Assembly (NCBI GenBank): GCA_963693085.1 | Contig: OY856412.1 | Coordinates: 966,019,281-966,083,280, forward strand | DNA from: Alisma plantago-aquatica | Lineage: Eukaryota > Streptophyta > Magnoliopsida > Alismatales > Alismataceae | DNA: 64,000 bases | Direction: 5' to 3' | Shown here: positions 1-11,953 of the stretch, piece after piece | Numbering within the stretch: the first letter of the stretch is position 1 | Layout: each line of letters begins with the position of its first letter | The notes under the pieces: model-generated | What the model saw: the letters and a program-made list of their open reading frames with translations, nothing else | What the model was told of the DNA's origin: nothing | Databases searched by the model: none | Translations under genes and position numbers: made by a program

Positions 1-720
1 TCTACGAAAAGATCACGAAGGTGCTTGCAAGAAGAAAACGATACTAATGCAGGTCCTTGCGCGGGCGGACGATCACCAGAACTCGAAAACGGAAAGCGCC
101 GATGGAGCTTCTACCGGGAGCTTCAGGTTACGGCGATAGGGGGCTCCGCGAGCCAAAATAAAGAAGCGAAAAGGAAAAGGGGAGGTCGAGGATGCTCACC
201 GCTAAGCTAATTGACCCAAGGTGGTCGGGGCAGGCAACACTGGCTTGCCATTGCCGGCAGGGTACTTCAAGTAGGTCAGGGCCGTCGGGGCAGGGTGTGA
301 AGAAATTAGAGGAGGAGGAAGAAAGTACGAAGCCCGAGTGTCGTTTCTACAACCTTATATAGGCGTGAGGAGTGCTCTAGCCCCTACTGTAATCTCACGA
401 CAGAGGAGAGGAGGATGTCACGATTGGGCGTTTCGTCCTTACGGCACGAGAGGATGCGAGAGAACTCTCAAAAGGTTTGTCGTGAGGAGACAAAGTGGAT
501 CGGAGAAAAATCATCTAAAATGGTGCAGCGTGGAGGGAGAGAGAGATCGGGGAGCTCAGCGGTCGGGTCTGCTCCTGTACTTGCGGACAGCCAGAGCTAG
601 AAGACAACGACTCGTCCGTTAGGTCAGTTGGGAAGCGGATCATGACCATTGGATCACGCACAGGCCAAAAGGGGGTGCGTGACAGTGAAAAATAACGGAA
701 CAATAGTGTGACAAATCGAT
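1..720. other. GC-rich unclassified block
   Basis: This stretch is visibly richer in G and C than the flanking DNA, with no convincing long reading frame. On the minus strand there is a TATA-like CCTATATAAGG at about 354-364, followed by a pyrimidine-rich run (about 300-345) resembling a plant core promoter and leader. No family could be recognised. It could be a captured promoter fragment inside a transposon, a decayed LTR, or a remnant 5' gene end; the sequence does not decide. Confidence 0.3.
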
Positions 721-2024
721 GTAAATGAAATTGATTAAAATCCATAGTTACACTTTATTAAAAGCTTGTAAAATGGATTTGAGGGGTCAAACAAAGTCCA
801 AAAGCCATCAAATTTTAACCACATGTTCACATTAATGTGTAGAATCATGCTATATAATTAGATTTCGTATTTAAGCTCACTAAGGCTCATAACTCATTTG
901 TTGTCCATTATTACATGTATTAATATATTAAAAGAGGTGAAATAATATGGAAAAATAATAAATTGAAATATGGGAGTAATATTTCGGGGAAAGCATCTCC
1001 TAATTATTTCAAGAGAAATAACTCACCATATTACCCCATTTTCACACATTTTATCCACTTAAGAGGAGAGAGAAAATAAAGAGGTCAATATACTCATAAT
1101 TAATTCAATTGCATATTATTACTAGTATATTTATCCAAAAAGCTCCAAATTAATATTATCTACTTATATCCATCCTTAATGACCAAATTACATTATTAAC
1201 CTTCACTTATCTCCTTAATTGGGTTATTTGTGCAAACACCCCTTCATTATCATAAATGAGGGGAAAAGATAATTTTAAACATTGAATTGGGCTCAAATTG
1301 CACAATGGGTCCAAAAAAGAATATAAAACAAGGGAAATTTATGAAAAATGGTCCAAATGGACTACAAAGCAAAGAAAAGCTCAAAAGTGGGTAAATTGCA
1401 GGGAAGACCCTGAGATTCAATATGTTACAGTTACTTTCCACCTCAAGCCAAAAACACAAAAATATGCTACTCTCTACTTATTTCTATAGAAAATTTGGAA
1501 TGAGGGAAACAATTGGTTGTGTAAAGCTAGCTAAACTATACCCAGAGGGGTCAAAACCCGTATTCTTAACTAGCTCACTTATGTTTCACCATATGTTCTT
1601 CATACAAAAGCATCCATGTCCACCACGTCCCAGCCTCCCCAAGCAGCCTGATACCCATGTCAGAACACTAGGATTACATTATTCATATTTATCCTCACTT
1701 GGCCGTTCATTCCCCAGCCACAACGAGACCTAACATCCTTTATCAGATGCTGCTATACTTTTATCCTTTCATGGTTCCTACTACAATATGCTATCAACAT
1801 TTTTCTAGGTTAGGGTTTGTATGATGGAGCCCCTTAGTGCTTTTTAACATCTTATGGGGTCTGTCTAAAGGTGTACCTACACCCCTAGCTTCTGCATACT
1901 TTGGCTCTTTATTACCTTCGACAGTGAGCTTAATGTTGAGTTATTTAGAACTCCCTAACCACTACTACTACCCACACCACCCCTATAGGGGTACTTTTGA
2001 TGATTGAAATGTTACGATAGGGAA
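721..2024. other. AT-rich DNA with no recognisable feature
   Basis: The stretch is AT-rich with scattered short reading frames and no protein motif I recognise. It may be decayed transposon sequence, but no terminal repeats or target duplications were found. Confidence 0.4.
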
Positions 2025-2782
2025 AAAAATTAAATACGTTATAAATTTGTACTGTGTCATCTCAGTATGCACTTAGAATCACACGCATGAGAAACATAAT
2101 TCCTTTATGTAATCATGTAATTTTAGTAATTTGCTACTATAAGAAATGCAGTTCTTTTCAAATATCTAGCTAGCTGGACGGTTTTCCGATCGAGGCTAGC
2201 TTCGATAAAAAAAATCCTACCGGCCATCTCATTGGCAGACCCTTCGCAGACAAGCCTTAACAGTGTCTTGTACGGCCATTGCTCCGACCTGATCTGATCC
2301 AGACAAAAGCGTTGTCGTTTACTAAATGAAGCTGGTCACCTTACATCACCGGAGAAAAGTTGATACTACAGTGGGATGACCTCGGCTAAAGAGTGGGGTT
2401 GCGAGTAGCATAAAGAGAAAGGAGATAGAAGTCCATGCACTGAAGTGGGAACTGGGGTATTTCCTTGTTGTCTTTCTTTCCCTACTAAAGTGTATGGCGG
2501 GAGAGACCATGATCATACGGCGGTGACACAAAGAAAAGATGGTTCGGGCACTGTTATTATATATGAAAATTAGTTGAAAAGGAATGTTGATTATACACCG
2601 AAGTGGTTAAAGTAGTCGAAGATCGGTTAGTTTCCTTATCCACTCATGCGAGGAGTACCTATATCATCTTGTTTTCCAGTTCCACGTAAAAATCTCAGTT
2701 TTTCCTTTCCCTCCCGTTTTATGTATGCGACGTTAGACAGAAAAGGTTTAATGTCTTCCTGATTTGCGAGATTGAAGTGTAA
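2025..2782. repeat. Dispersed repeat copy A, left part
   Basis: This segment matches, in the same orientation, two pieces near 42,430-42,705 and 47,937-48,472. Shared landmarks include the pairs near 2,160/42,595 (TCAAATATCTAGCTAG versus TCAAATATCTATCTAG), CTTACATCACC near 2,340/47,961, ACCATGATCATACGGCGGT near 2,507/48,138 and GATTTGCGAGATTGAAGTGT at 2,761/48,451. Copy A is broken at 2,783 by LINE-1 and resumes at 7,066. The family is unknown: it may be an unclassified transposon or an old segmental duplication. Confidence 0.75.
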
Positions 2783-3111
2783 CGTTTTTTTTTTTTGAAA
2801 AGTTTATTGAATTTATAGAGGGCAGAGCAAGCAAATACATGTTTTGCCGATAGTTACATGGCATATTGTTCTAGAGAACATCACTGAAACATGACATAGA
2901 TTTTCTGATAAAAGGGAGCATGAAATGAAATGAAAATCAAAAGTTCATGGGGGAGGCACCCCATAACATGCCTCTTTGAGAAGGTAGCATGCAGAAATAG
3001 ATGGAAAATAACAAAATGTTGATTAGTTCCAGATGATCAGTGCCAATTTAAGCAAAATGTGCATCTATTGTTGCAGCAGACTGATGCCAGTCTCATCATC
3101 CACCATAGTCT

Positions 3112-3435
3112 TCAAATCACAAAGAAAACGGGCCTCCGATACGCCTTCATCTGATACCTCAGTCTCCTCCTGGTCCTGCATTCCTGCATATGGTGAGAAT
3201 ATGAAGATCCTGTACATATTTGAGAGATGATGATATGCCTCACTCTTGACACGTTGTTAAAGTATCTATTGTTTCTTTCAATCCAAATGTTCCAAGTAAT
3301 GGTGACTAAGAGATCATCACCACTATAGGATGTGAATGGTCTGTTTGGTGACATGTTTAATGGAAAGTTAGCTAATGAGAGATCAAGCTGAAAATTACTG
3401 AAAAATGTGAAATTATACTGAGTGAGAAATAACAT
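3112..3435 (-). pseudogene. LINE-1 ORF2, C-terminal zf-RVT tail
   Basis: This short open segment contains TWNIWIERNNRYFNN, the strongly conserved motif at the C-terminus of plant L1 ORF2 proteins. The preceding Cys/His portion of the zf-RVT region lies in another frame near 3,460-3,560. Its position 3' of the reverse transcriptase and about 330 bp before the poly(A) end fits the expected ORF2 terminus. Confidence 0.85.
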
Positions 3436-3910
3436 TTGAAGAAAATGTGATCCACCGTGTCTAAGTTGTTATGACATAAAGAGCATATGGAGGGACCAAT
3501 GAAACCTCTTCTAAAGAGGTTTTGATCAATGAGCAACTTATTGTGTAAAAGAAGCTAGAAGAAAATTTTGTGTTTTTGTTGCCATTTTTATTTCCAGATT
3601 TTGGCGGTGGGGGGTGATATACCTCTGTAGGAAAGGTAAGTGTAAGCTTTCTTAACTGAGTATGTATTACCCCATTTCCATGTGATGTTGTTTGATGAAT
3701 TGTGTTTCAGGTTTTAGATCATGGTTGTAAGGCTTTCTGGTTGGAGATGTAAAAGAATGCATCTTTTGAGTGCATTTGATCTGTTGCTTGTTAAAAGGCT
3801 TAGAGCTTTGGAAGTGTTAATTTTGGTGAGGTTGTTGGGTATGGACCAGTTTGTTTGTAGATTTAGGATTGAGCTGTTGTTGAACCATGGGTCTTTCCAA
3901 AAGGAGATTT

Positions 3911-5038
3911 TTAGGTGTGAGTGTGGGGGGTGTTTATGATCTGGATGATTTTTTGAATACTTTTGTTTATGTATTTCCAAAGGGGTGAGGCAGATTTTTT
4001 GGAAACCTTATGCCAAGGAGGGGAATTTTGATAGTATTTAAGGTTAATTAGATTGGTCCATATTTTCCTCTTATTTTTGGACAAGTAGTTGATGATTTTG
4101 GTGATAAGGCAGAAAGCATGGGTGTCTAAGTTGAGAATGCCCCGACCACCTTGATCAATTGGGGCTGAAATGGTGTCCCAGTTAACAAGGTGGTAGTGGT
4201 TACCAGAATTTGTGTCAGAAAGATGGTTGTTCCAAAGGAATTTTCTTCGAGTTTTATCTAGTAGATTTCTAGTCTTAGATGGGAGGGGGATGTATCTAAG
4301 GTAATGAGTGGTGATTGGTGTGATGACACTGTTTAGGAGTGTAAGTCGTCCATCAAGATTTAGGAAGTTATTTGTCCAGGATAAAAGTCTCCTATTTATT
4401 TTGTCTAAAATGGGAGTCCATGTGGAGTGTGTGATGTTGTGAGGGGTTATAGGGAGTCCCAAGTATTGTATTGGAAATTCTTCAGTCTTGCATTTAAGGA
4501 GTTCCTTGAATCTATTCAGCTTATAATTTACAACGTGAACCCCAAAGATGGAGGACTTATGTAGGTTTATTTTGAGGCCAGATATGTACGAGAAGATTCC
4601 TATTATTCTGATGATGTTGAGCATAGAAGAGTCTTCAGGAGATGTGAGGATGATTGTATCATCCGCGAATTGTATTATGTTCTCCTGACATTCCATTGGT
4701 GAGAGAATGAGGCCATTTGCTTTGCCAAGTTGAAACATTCGGGAGAGAATGGTTGTGACAATAATGAACAAATATGGGGATAATGGATCCCCTTGTCTTA
4801 GGCCATTTGTGTTTCTGAAGTAGCCAAAGGGGACACCATTTATGAGGGTGGAGAAAAAGTTTGTAGAGATGCAAGCATGAATCCAGTTGACCCATTTGTC
4901 AGGAAAACCAAAGCCAGAAAGCGTTGTTATGATACATTGCCAATTAACAAAGTCGAATGCTTTTTCAAAATCCAATTTGATAGCTAGCAATGGTGTTCTT
5001 TTTATGTAGAAGAGGTGTATGGTTTCATTGGCCATCAT
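3911..5038 (-). pseudogene. LINE-1 ORF2, reverse transcriptase domain
   Basis: This 375-residue open segment covers most of a non-LTR reverse transcriptase. Visible motifs are KLDFEKAFDFVNW (catalytic D23), NGLRQGDPLSPYLF (residues 78-91) and QFADDTIIL (D126/D127), so the catalytic triad is present. The thumb-side LINE motif IQYLGLPI and the downstream region typical of plant L1 elements follow. The N-terminal part of the domain lies out of frame at 5,137-5,400 (GLNKSPRPDGLNVEFYLANW) and the C-terminal part is out of frame from about 3,980. The enzyme would copy the LINE RNA at the nicked target, but these frame breaks make it non-functional as annotated. Confidence 0.92.
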
Positions 5039-5958
5039 GTAGGCATCTTGTATACTTCTTCATTTAAGAAAGACATTTTGATTTAGTGGGATGATTTTGT
5101 TGATATGAGGTTTTAGTTTTTTGGCTAGTGTTTTGGCTATAATCTTGTAGGATGTATTAATGAGGCTGATGGGTCTAAATTGAGAAATTTTGTCGAGTTG
5201 GTTTTTTTTTTAATGAGAGTGATAAACGTGTGGTTCAAATGTTTTATGATGTTGTGGACGTTATCACTTTCATGAAGATCCTTAAGTAATGTGAGAAAGT
5301 CTAATTTGTAGTGCTCCCAGTTAGCAAGGTAGAATTCAACATTAAGTCCATCTGGCCTGGGTGATTTATTTAGGCCTAAGGTTTTGATAGCAAAATGCAA
5401 CTCTTATGATGTGAAAGGTTTTATAAGATATAATGGGTGTTCTAAAATGGTGGGGCAAATAGATGGCCAAACTATGTCGTTAAGGCAGGAGGGTTGGTGG
5501 TTTGTATTGAAGATGTTTTTGAAGTGTTCTGTGATATGATTCGTGATTGCATTTTGATGGGTTGTGATTCTATTGTTGATCTATAAGTATGTGATGGAGT
5601 TCATTCTAAAGTTATTGTTGCACATTTTGTGGAAGAACTTAGTGTTCTTATCCCCTTCTTTTGCCCATGTGGTTTTTGCTCTTTGTTTCCATCTTATGTC
5701 TATGCAGTTTTTTTGTAAATTCCAGTTCGGATTTGATAGAGAGGACCAGTGCTGGATCAGCAGTAGGATCTTGGTCAACAACATGGAATTGTTTTTCAAG
5801 GTCTTTGAGGGTGTCAGAGAGCTGGTTTGGGTTAAGGAGTTTCCAATTTTTTATGTGGGCTTTGATCTTTTTTGTGTTATGAAGAATGTGAAGTCCAAGG
5901 TTTGATGTCTGGGTGTCAGCCAGCTTCCGTTGTTCAGTACATTTGAGTGAGAAGTTTC

Positions 5959-6711
5959 TTATTGAGAGCCAGAAGTTATCAAAATGAAATGGTTTTTTCC
6001 CCATGTTATCGTGCTGGTGTCAAGGATTAGGGGAAAGTGGTCAGAGATGGCTCGGTGGGATGTATGAACAGTGGAGAGGGGGTGTTGGTCTTCCCAAGAG
6101 GGAGAACAGATGAAGTGGTCTAGTCTGGCGCATGTATGATTTCTTGACCAAGTGAAGGAGGCATTTGATGGCTTGAGTTCAATCAAAGCATGTTTGACTA
6201 GAAGGTGACTAAAGTGTTTGTCATATGTGGACATATGTTGTGATGGGTTGGTGGAGTTCCTTCTATCCGAGTTTTGAGTTATGAGGTTGAAATCACCACT
6301 AAGAACCCAAGAAGATTTTGACAGAGAAGACATAATAGATTCTAGTTCTGCAAGGAAAGCAATTTTATTATTTCCAGGTTCCCCATACACTCCTGTGAAA
6401 TTCCAACAAAAGCCATCAGAAGAATTTTTGATGGTGATTGTTATAGAGAAATCAAGGATGGAAGAGTTGGTAAGGGTGAAAGTTTGATTGTTGTACCCCA
6501 CTACAATGCCACCTTTAAAGCCGGTGGGGTGAATTTGGATCCATTCAGTTATCCTGTTGCCACCTATGGTTTTGAGTGCAAAAGGAGAAAGACAAGTTTT
6601 TGTTTCCTGGATAGTTATTAGATCAATTCTATTTTTGTAGATGTGAGGTCGAATTTCCTTACGTCTATTGAGGTTAGCAGCCCCACAGACGTTCCACGAT
6701 GAGATTCTCAT
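5959..6711 (-). pseudogene. LINE-1 ORF2, endonuclease domain
   Basis: This 250-residue open segment begins MRISSWNVCG, the usual start of plant L1 ORF2. It is an exonuclease-endonuclease-phosphatase fold domain that nicks target DNA for reverse transcription. Visible catalytic positions are N7 (SSWN), E36 (IQETK), D140 and N142 (SGDFNL) and D224/H225 (SDHFPL), so the active site looks intact. The frame is lost at its downstream end near 5,960-6,000; the protein continues in another frame as a segment with WAKEGDKNTKFFHKMCNNN near 5,600-5,660. The domain therefore belongs to a broken ORF2 and is called a pseudogene. The assignment is certain at family level. Confidence 0.9.
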
Positions 6712-7065
6712 TGTGGTAATTAATCCAACATATTTGAAAACTCGGGGGGATCTACTGGATTTTGAGAGAGTCTAAGTTGACTTGGGTTGTTTTCAAATCC
6801 CTACGATTAACCCAACCCATAAATTGATCAATATCGTCTAAGGCTTTGTTTGCTTTATCCTCTTCCTCAAATTGAATACCAATTTTGCTAGCAAACATAG
6901 TAAAGCTAGTTATATTAGACCAAGATGCTAAATCTTCAATGTTATCCAGATCTTGATCTTTTTTATTTGTCAATGGGGAGGAGGAATCATCAAGTATATG
7001 TGATAAATTGCACGAAGAGATAAAAGAGGAGCTTGTAGAAGTACCTGGTACTTCTATAAGTGTAA

Positions 7066-7227
7066 TATATTTTTTGATTTTTTTTCATTTTCCTAGCCAA
7101 AAGGAATTAAGGAATACGAAGGCAGGGAGGGATGACGTCAACCAGTGATAAAGATGATGGCTCCATCAGATTCTGGGGTCCCTCCATCATTTGTCCCATA
7201 TTCAATGATGGTTTCTACTATCCATTG
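7066..7227. repeat. Dispersed repeat copy A, continuation after LINE-1
   Basis: The sequence after the LINE-1 target duplication resumes the match to copy B (48,473 onward): both have an ATAT start, a T-rich run ending TTCATTTTC and a purine-rich stretch leading to GGATGAC. Similarity fades before LINE-2 begins near 7,228. Confidence 0.55.
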
Positions 7228-8099
7228 CTTGCTTTTATTTGATAGAAAGATCATAGGCATACATATAATTAAGGACATCAACATACAAGTGCATGCTGAT
7301 TGGAATACTAACTAATCTAAGATACATATATATAATCATTAAGCACCAGTAGTGCTCTAGATTCTCTGATTAGAGTTGTAGAGTACTACAAAGCACATAA
7401 AAGAAATAAATCATTTATATGGGGGAGGCACCTTGACAGTAGGCCTCATAATAGAATAAAAAGTGTTACCTCAGTCATCATTAGTATCATCCAAAATCTA
7501 CTCAAGTGTGTATGTACTCTTTGTCACCGTCACCTCCCGAAGTGATTCTGAGCTTGGTTGTAGAATAAGAGCTTATAATCCATGTTCATCTGCATAGTAA
7601 TAAAATGTGATATGAATCACAAATTTTTCTGAAGTCTATGTATATTGTATCTAGTGTTATTGATTTTTTTGTTATTTAATTCTGTCCATATATTCCATAT
7701 GATGGACGCAATAAGCGTATATATCTGATAGCTGACAAATTGTTTTGGTTTGACATAGTAAACATCTTTTACTAATAATTTTATAAAAATGTCTTCACAG
7801 AAGCACGAGCAAAAAAGTAGTGACTGTTAGTCCTTTCTAGATGGCGCAACTTATAGATCTAAAAATAAAAGTATAAGATGTAGAAAAAGGAAACATAAGG
7901 TTTCAATTAGTGATGTGTTCAAGGAGCCACATAATAGGGGTCACATCATCAGTAAGTACTCTAAAGGTATCAAAAACAAAAGGTAAAAAATTGATGGTGG
8001 TTTTCCATATAAGCTATACTGTGCTTTTGTACCTTTTATGCAGCGACATTGCCAACTGTATGGTATTCTTTAAAGTTATTTGAAAGAACACATGACAGA

Positions 8100-9850
8100 G
8101 TAAAGAATCCAGTGAAGTCAACACATGTGCTTTATTTTTCATCTATTCAATCAATTAATAAGATGTCACAAGGATGTTGGGAGTAGATACCATTAGGTCG
8201 TTTGTCAAGAAAGACCACAAGAGCCTCTTTTAGGACCTTTAATCCATCTCGAGAGGCATGATAAAAAAGAGTATCATGAACAAAGTCATGTCAAAACTTA
8301 TATTTAGATCTTGTACGCCAAAGAATAACATGATCACTGAAGACATCAAGGTTTATGACATTGTAAAGCGGGCAACATTCATCACCTAGGTACTAGGGAA
8401 TTATGAGTCGATAATGAAGGATATCTTGATACTCAATAGGTGAAATGGACAAAACAATACCGTCAATAAAAATGACAATTAGGAAGTCTTGTACATGGTC
8501 GACTTGGAGAGAAGCAAGGATAACTAGTTGTTGCTGAGAAAGGCCACTTTTAGTTAATTACCAGACAACAATTTTTTAGTAAGCATCTGCCAAAATAGAT
8601 TGAGTTTTTGGAGTGGCATAAGGTATAAGTGATAGTTGGGACAAACAAAAGGATGGAAAGATCTTATGTATGACGTTATGTGTGGAAACAAAAGAGGCTC
8701 ATGTAAGCACAGATCTAACCTCTTACAAGATGTGATCTTGGAGTTCTTGGGTGTGGATCCAAGAGGAAACATAAGCTAACTAAATGGAAAGATTTGATGT
8801 CGATCCTATGAGGTTCATAGGAAGCATGGAAAACACCACTCTAGTATGTAGATCACCAAATTCTGGGCCATCACTAACCACAATACAAGCTAGACATTGA
8901 CAAAGCCCACAATCAAAATCATCCCATGTAGAGCCAATAGATGTTGTAGTGTCATTCAAAGGGAAAACAACATCTTGGGCATCCCAACACATCACCAGAG
9001 AAGAAGTAGCTCAAATTGTGGATCCTAAAGCAAAGACAAGTGATCCATCATTGCAAGGGTTTTAGACACACATTCCTTGAGAAACTCCAATACACTAGAT
9101 TTGTGGAAATATGACCTCCTAAAATCATCACTCCATGCATAGGATGATATATGGGAACATACTAAACTCTGAATCTTGTCTGAGATCATATGAAGACCAA
9201 AAGATTTTAGTTTTCTTGATATTGATATGAAGACCAAAGTATGGGCCTCATTCTTGGATAATAGATAACACCATGAACACTTTGACAAAGTCACCAATGT
9301 GGATATCATCATCAAGATAGGAAGCTAGAAGGTCGACGTGACATTCATCACTCAGTTGCAAAATAATGAAATGGAGAGTAGACAAAATCAGAAGTAGCAC
9401 CAATGGATCACTCTACTAGAAACCTACAATGAGGAGAAGAGGCTCACTCTGTTCCATGTAGAGATGAGCTGGGGATCTATAAAAAATTTCAACCCAACAT
9501 GCGAAATCTGGGCAATGAAGACGACCTCCTGAAATATAGGGGATCTGTCAACCATATTGTAAGCATTACTAAAGTCAACAAGGACCATAATGAGAGTGGT
9601 AAACTATTTTTGGTCAATGGAAAAGGTGAGTGACAACATGTAGAAAGGTTTCAACATCCCAAGAACACCAACACCAAACTATTAACCCTTAAGATAACTG
9701 ACTGCATTAGATAAGAGACCCTTTCTTGCAACCTTGGAAACAATGAGACAGAAAATTGTTCTAACCATGATAGGCTGAATGCCTTTGTCTGGCTTGAGAG
9801 GAGGAGTCTAAGGGGCACTAGAAACATCTTTTTTATATCTACTATGCCTA
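8100..9850 (-). pseudogene. Non-LTR reverse transcriptase of a second lineage
   Basis: Minus-strand reading gives LIMVLVDFSNAYNMVDRS at about 9,545-9,600 and SYLDDDIHIGDF at about 9,285-9,325, followed by GLHINIKKTKIFW. Further on, DAQDVVFPLNDTTTS occurs near 8,930-8,985. This is the DFxNAFNxVDR / YLDDG / NxKKTxxFW / DAQDVxFPL pattern of a plant-genome reverse transcriptase family distinct from LINE-1 and LINE-2, whose corresponding motifs are DFEKAFD and FADD. Frameshifts and stops are common. It lies between two parts of LINE-2, so it is most simply a nested insertion; its exact ends and any target duplication are not visible. Confidence 0.75.
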
Positions 9851-10026
9851 CATATAGATCAAAAGTGTAAGTGATGTAGTGTTCTCTGAGAATGGTGGAT
9901 ATATGACATGTGAAAATTAGATGTTGTGTAGTTTCTTTGTCCTATGTGCATATAGAACATATGGATGGTTCCTAGAACCCTCTTTTATGCATATTTAGGT
10001 TAGTAAGAATTTTTTGATATATGTAT

Positions 10027-10027
<1 letters not shown>

Positions 10028-10084
<57 letters not shown>
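10028..10084. repeat. (CA)n(TA)n(TG)n palindromic microsatellite
   Basis: A run of about 11 CA units, then TA units, then TG units lies inside LINE-2. Because CA and TG are complements and TA is self-complementary, the whole tract can fold into one hairpin. Confidence 0.95.
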
Positions 10085-10085
<1 letters not shown>

Positions 10086-10949
10086 CTAAGAAAATGTGTC
10101 CCTTGTACATGTATAAAAGTTATGCTTGTTTAAGAGTGTACTTTGTGCCCCATATCCATGTGATGGGATTGGTGATATTCATTTCCGGCTATATTAGGAT
10201 GTCAGACTTTATTTTCTAGTGGAAACTATTAATAAGAATTTTTTTGAGTAGATTGTGTTGGTTTAATCATGATTGTTGTAGCGCTTTGACTTTTGTTAAT
10301 TGGTATAATTTTTTTGGGATTTCAATGTCATGAACATAATATTTGATGATGAACCCATGGTAATATGGTCTATCCAGAGCTTGATGTTATTTGAGTAGTA
10401 GGGTGGGATGTTGATATTGTGCCTAATGATGTAGAGATGATGACTATTGTTTCTCCATACTAAAGATGGTCATTGGAGTTTGATCAGTCACCATGGTTCA
10501 TTTTTAAGTTAGTTTTGTTGATCACATGATCTTTGCAAATGCATGGTCTCTCAGAGCATAAATTCACAATTCTTTTGTGAATCAAACACAAGGCGTGAGT
10601 TATAGTTTTAATTATTCCCCATCCCCCTTAAAATTTTGGGGGCACATATGGTATCACATATCACCCTATGAAGTTTATGGACAATATGTTACCAAAGGAA
10701 GTCCCTTCTAATATGATCGATGGTCTGTAGAATGTTGGTGATGGGAGAAATACAACTGAGGAAGTAGGTGGTGAGAGAGATGAGTGAGACATTAAGAAAG
10801 TGAGTCTTCTTTCAAGGTTCAAGAAGAGTGTTCTCCATGAGTGAAGACATTAGTTTAGTGTGGTGATGATAGGACTCCATACAATATTTTGTTAGATGTA
10901 AGGGGAAACTAGGAGAAAAAGACATGTGAATGGGAATGTGTCTATCTTA

Positions 10950-11560
10950 TAGTTGAGAAGTATATGCTATGTTGTAAATCTAGGAGGTGAATATGCGTAT
11001 TGGGAGTAGACTATTTTTTGTGGTTAATCATGATGCCCAAAATGTAGGAGAACATACAAAGAATAAGGATGATATTGATAACATTATAAACACCAGGTGA
11101 TATAGAAATGATAATATCATTGGCAAATTGAATAGTCTTTCCCTGAAAGGAGTTGGGAATTGATAAGAGTTCATGTTATGTCCCAATTTTGATCATCCTA
11201 GTGAGGATGGATGCCACTAGGACAAAAAGATAAGGCGATAAAGGATCACCTTGCCTTATTCCATTGGTGATTTTGAAATATTCACAAGCTGCATCATTAA
11301 TAGGAGTCAAGAAGTGACAAGTATTGATATAAAACGTGAACTAATGTATCCATCTATTTGGAAATCCATAGCTTTTCGTGCAACTAATTAGGTAACTCCA
11401 ATTAATGTAGTCAAAAGTGTTTATAAAATCAAGGTTGATAGATAATAGAGGAGTGCTTCTAAATCAACACGTGTGTATGGTTTTGCTAACCATAATATAT
11501 GCATATTTAAGTTATGGTTATGTATAAAAGCTCATTGTTACTATCCAATCATATAATCTA
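10950..11560 (-). pseudogene. LINE-2 reverse transcriptase remnant
   Basis: Conceptual minus-strand reading gives LLLSINLDFINTFDYINW near 11,400-11,460, TNGIRQGDPLSP near 11,230-11,275 and IQFANDIIIS near 11,110-11,145. These correspond in order and spacing to the catalytic motifs in LINE-1. The FADD box reads FAND, so one catalytic aspartate has become asparagine in addition to multiple stops and frame changes. This is an inactive relic of the same LINE family as 2,783-7,057. Confidence 0.82.
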
Positions 11561-11953
11561 AAATGTGTTTCATTCTAGAGATAAGAGTTATATCTATGAT
11601 TTAATATGATGCATTGATGAGACCGCTAGGTATGAATTCTTGGATAGTGTTTGGTTATTTGACTTTTTTGATTAGTGTAATATGTGTTTGGTTCAAGTCT
11701 TCAATTTAGAATGATGTATCATATGCTTGTGAATGGCGTTTAAAAGGTTACGAAAGTTATTTTGTATATGAGACCACATGCTATAATTATCTAGTCCCTG
11801 GAATTTATCAGCCCCCTAATGGCCAACCACTCTTTTTATTTCAGGTTCTGTGATACCATGAGATGATCTGGTCTAGTTATGTGGATAGTGCATAGAACAT
11901 CCCAAAGGATATGGAAATGTGCTGGATATGTAGTTTTTGTTGTTGTTGAAAAG

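Larger units (their letters stand above)
2783..7057 (-). mobile_element. LINE-1, L1-type non-LTR retrotransposon
   Basis: This is a minus-strand LINE. Its 3' end is marked by the T12 run at 2,785-2,796, which is the complement of a poly(A) tail. Reading leftward from about 6,711 are an apurinic-type endonuclease, a reverse transcriptase and a C-terminal zf-RVT region. The element is flanked by the exact 8-bp direct repeat AAGTGTAA (2,775-2,782 and 7,058-7,065). The related copy B at 48,465-48,472 carries this octamer once with no LINE, so it acts as a paralogous empty site. ORF1 is at most residual (6,712-7,057), so the element is 5' truncated, as is common for target-primed reverse transcription. 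At least four frame changes break ORF2. Confidence 0.9.
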
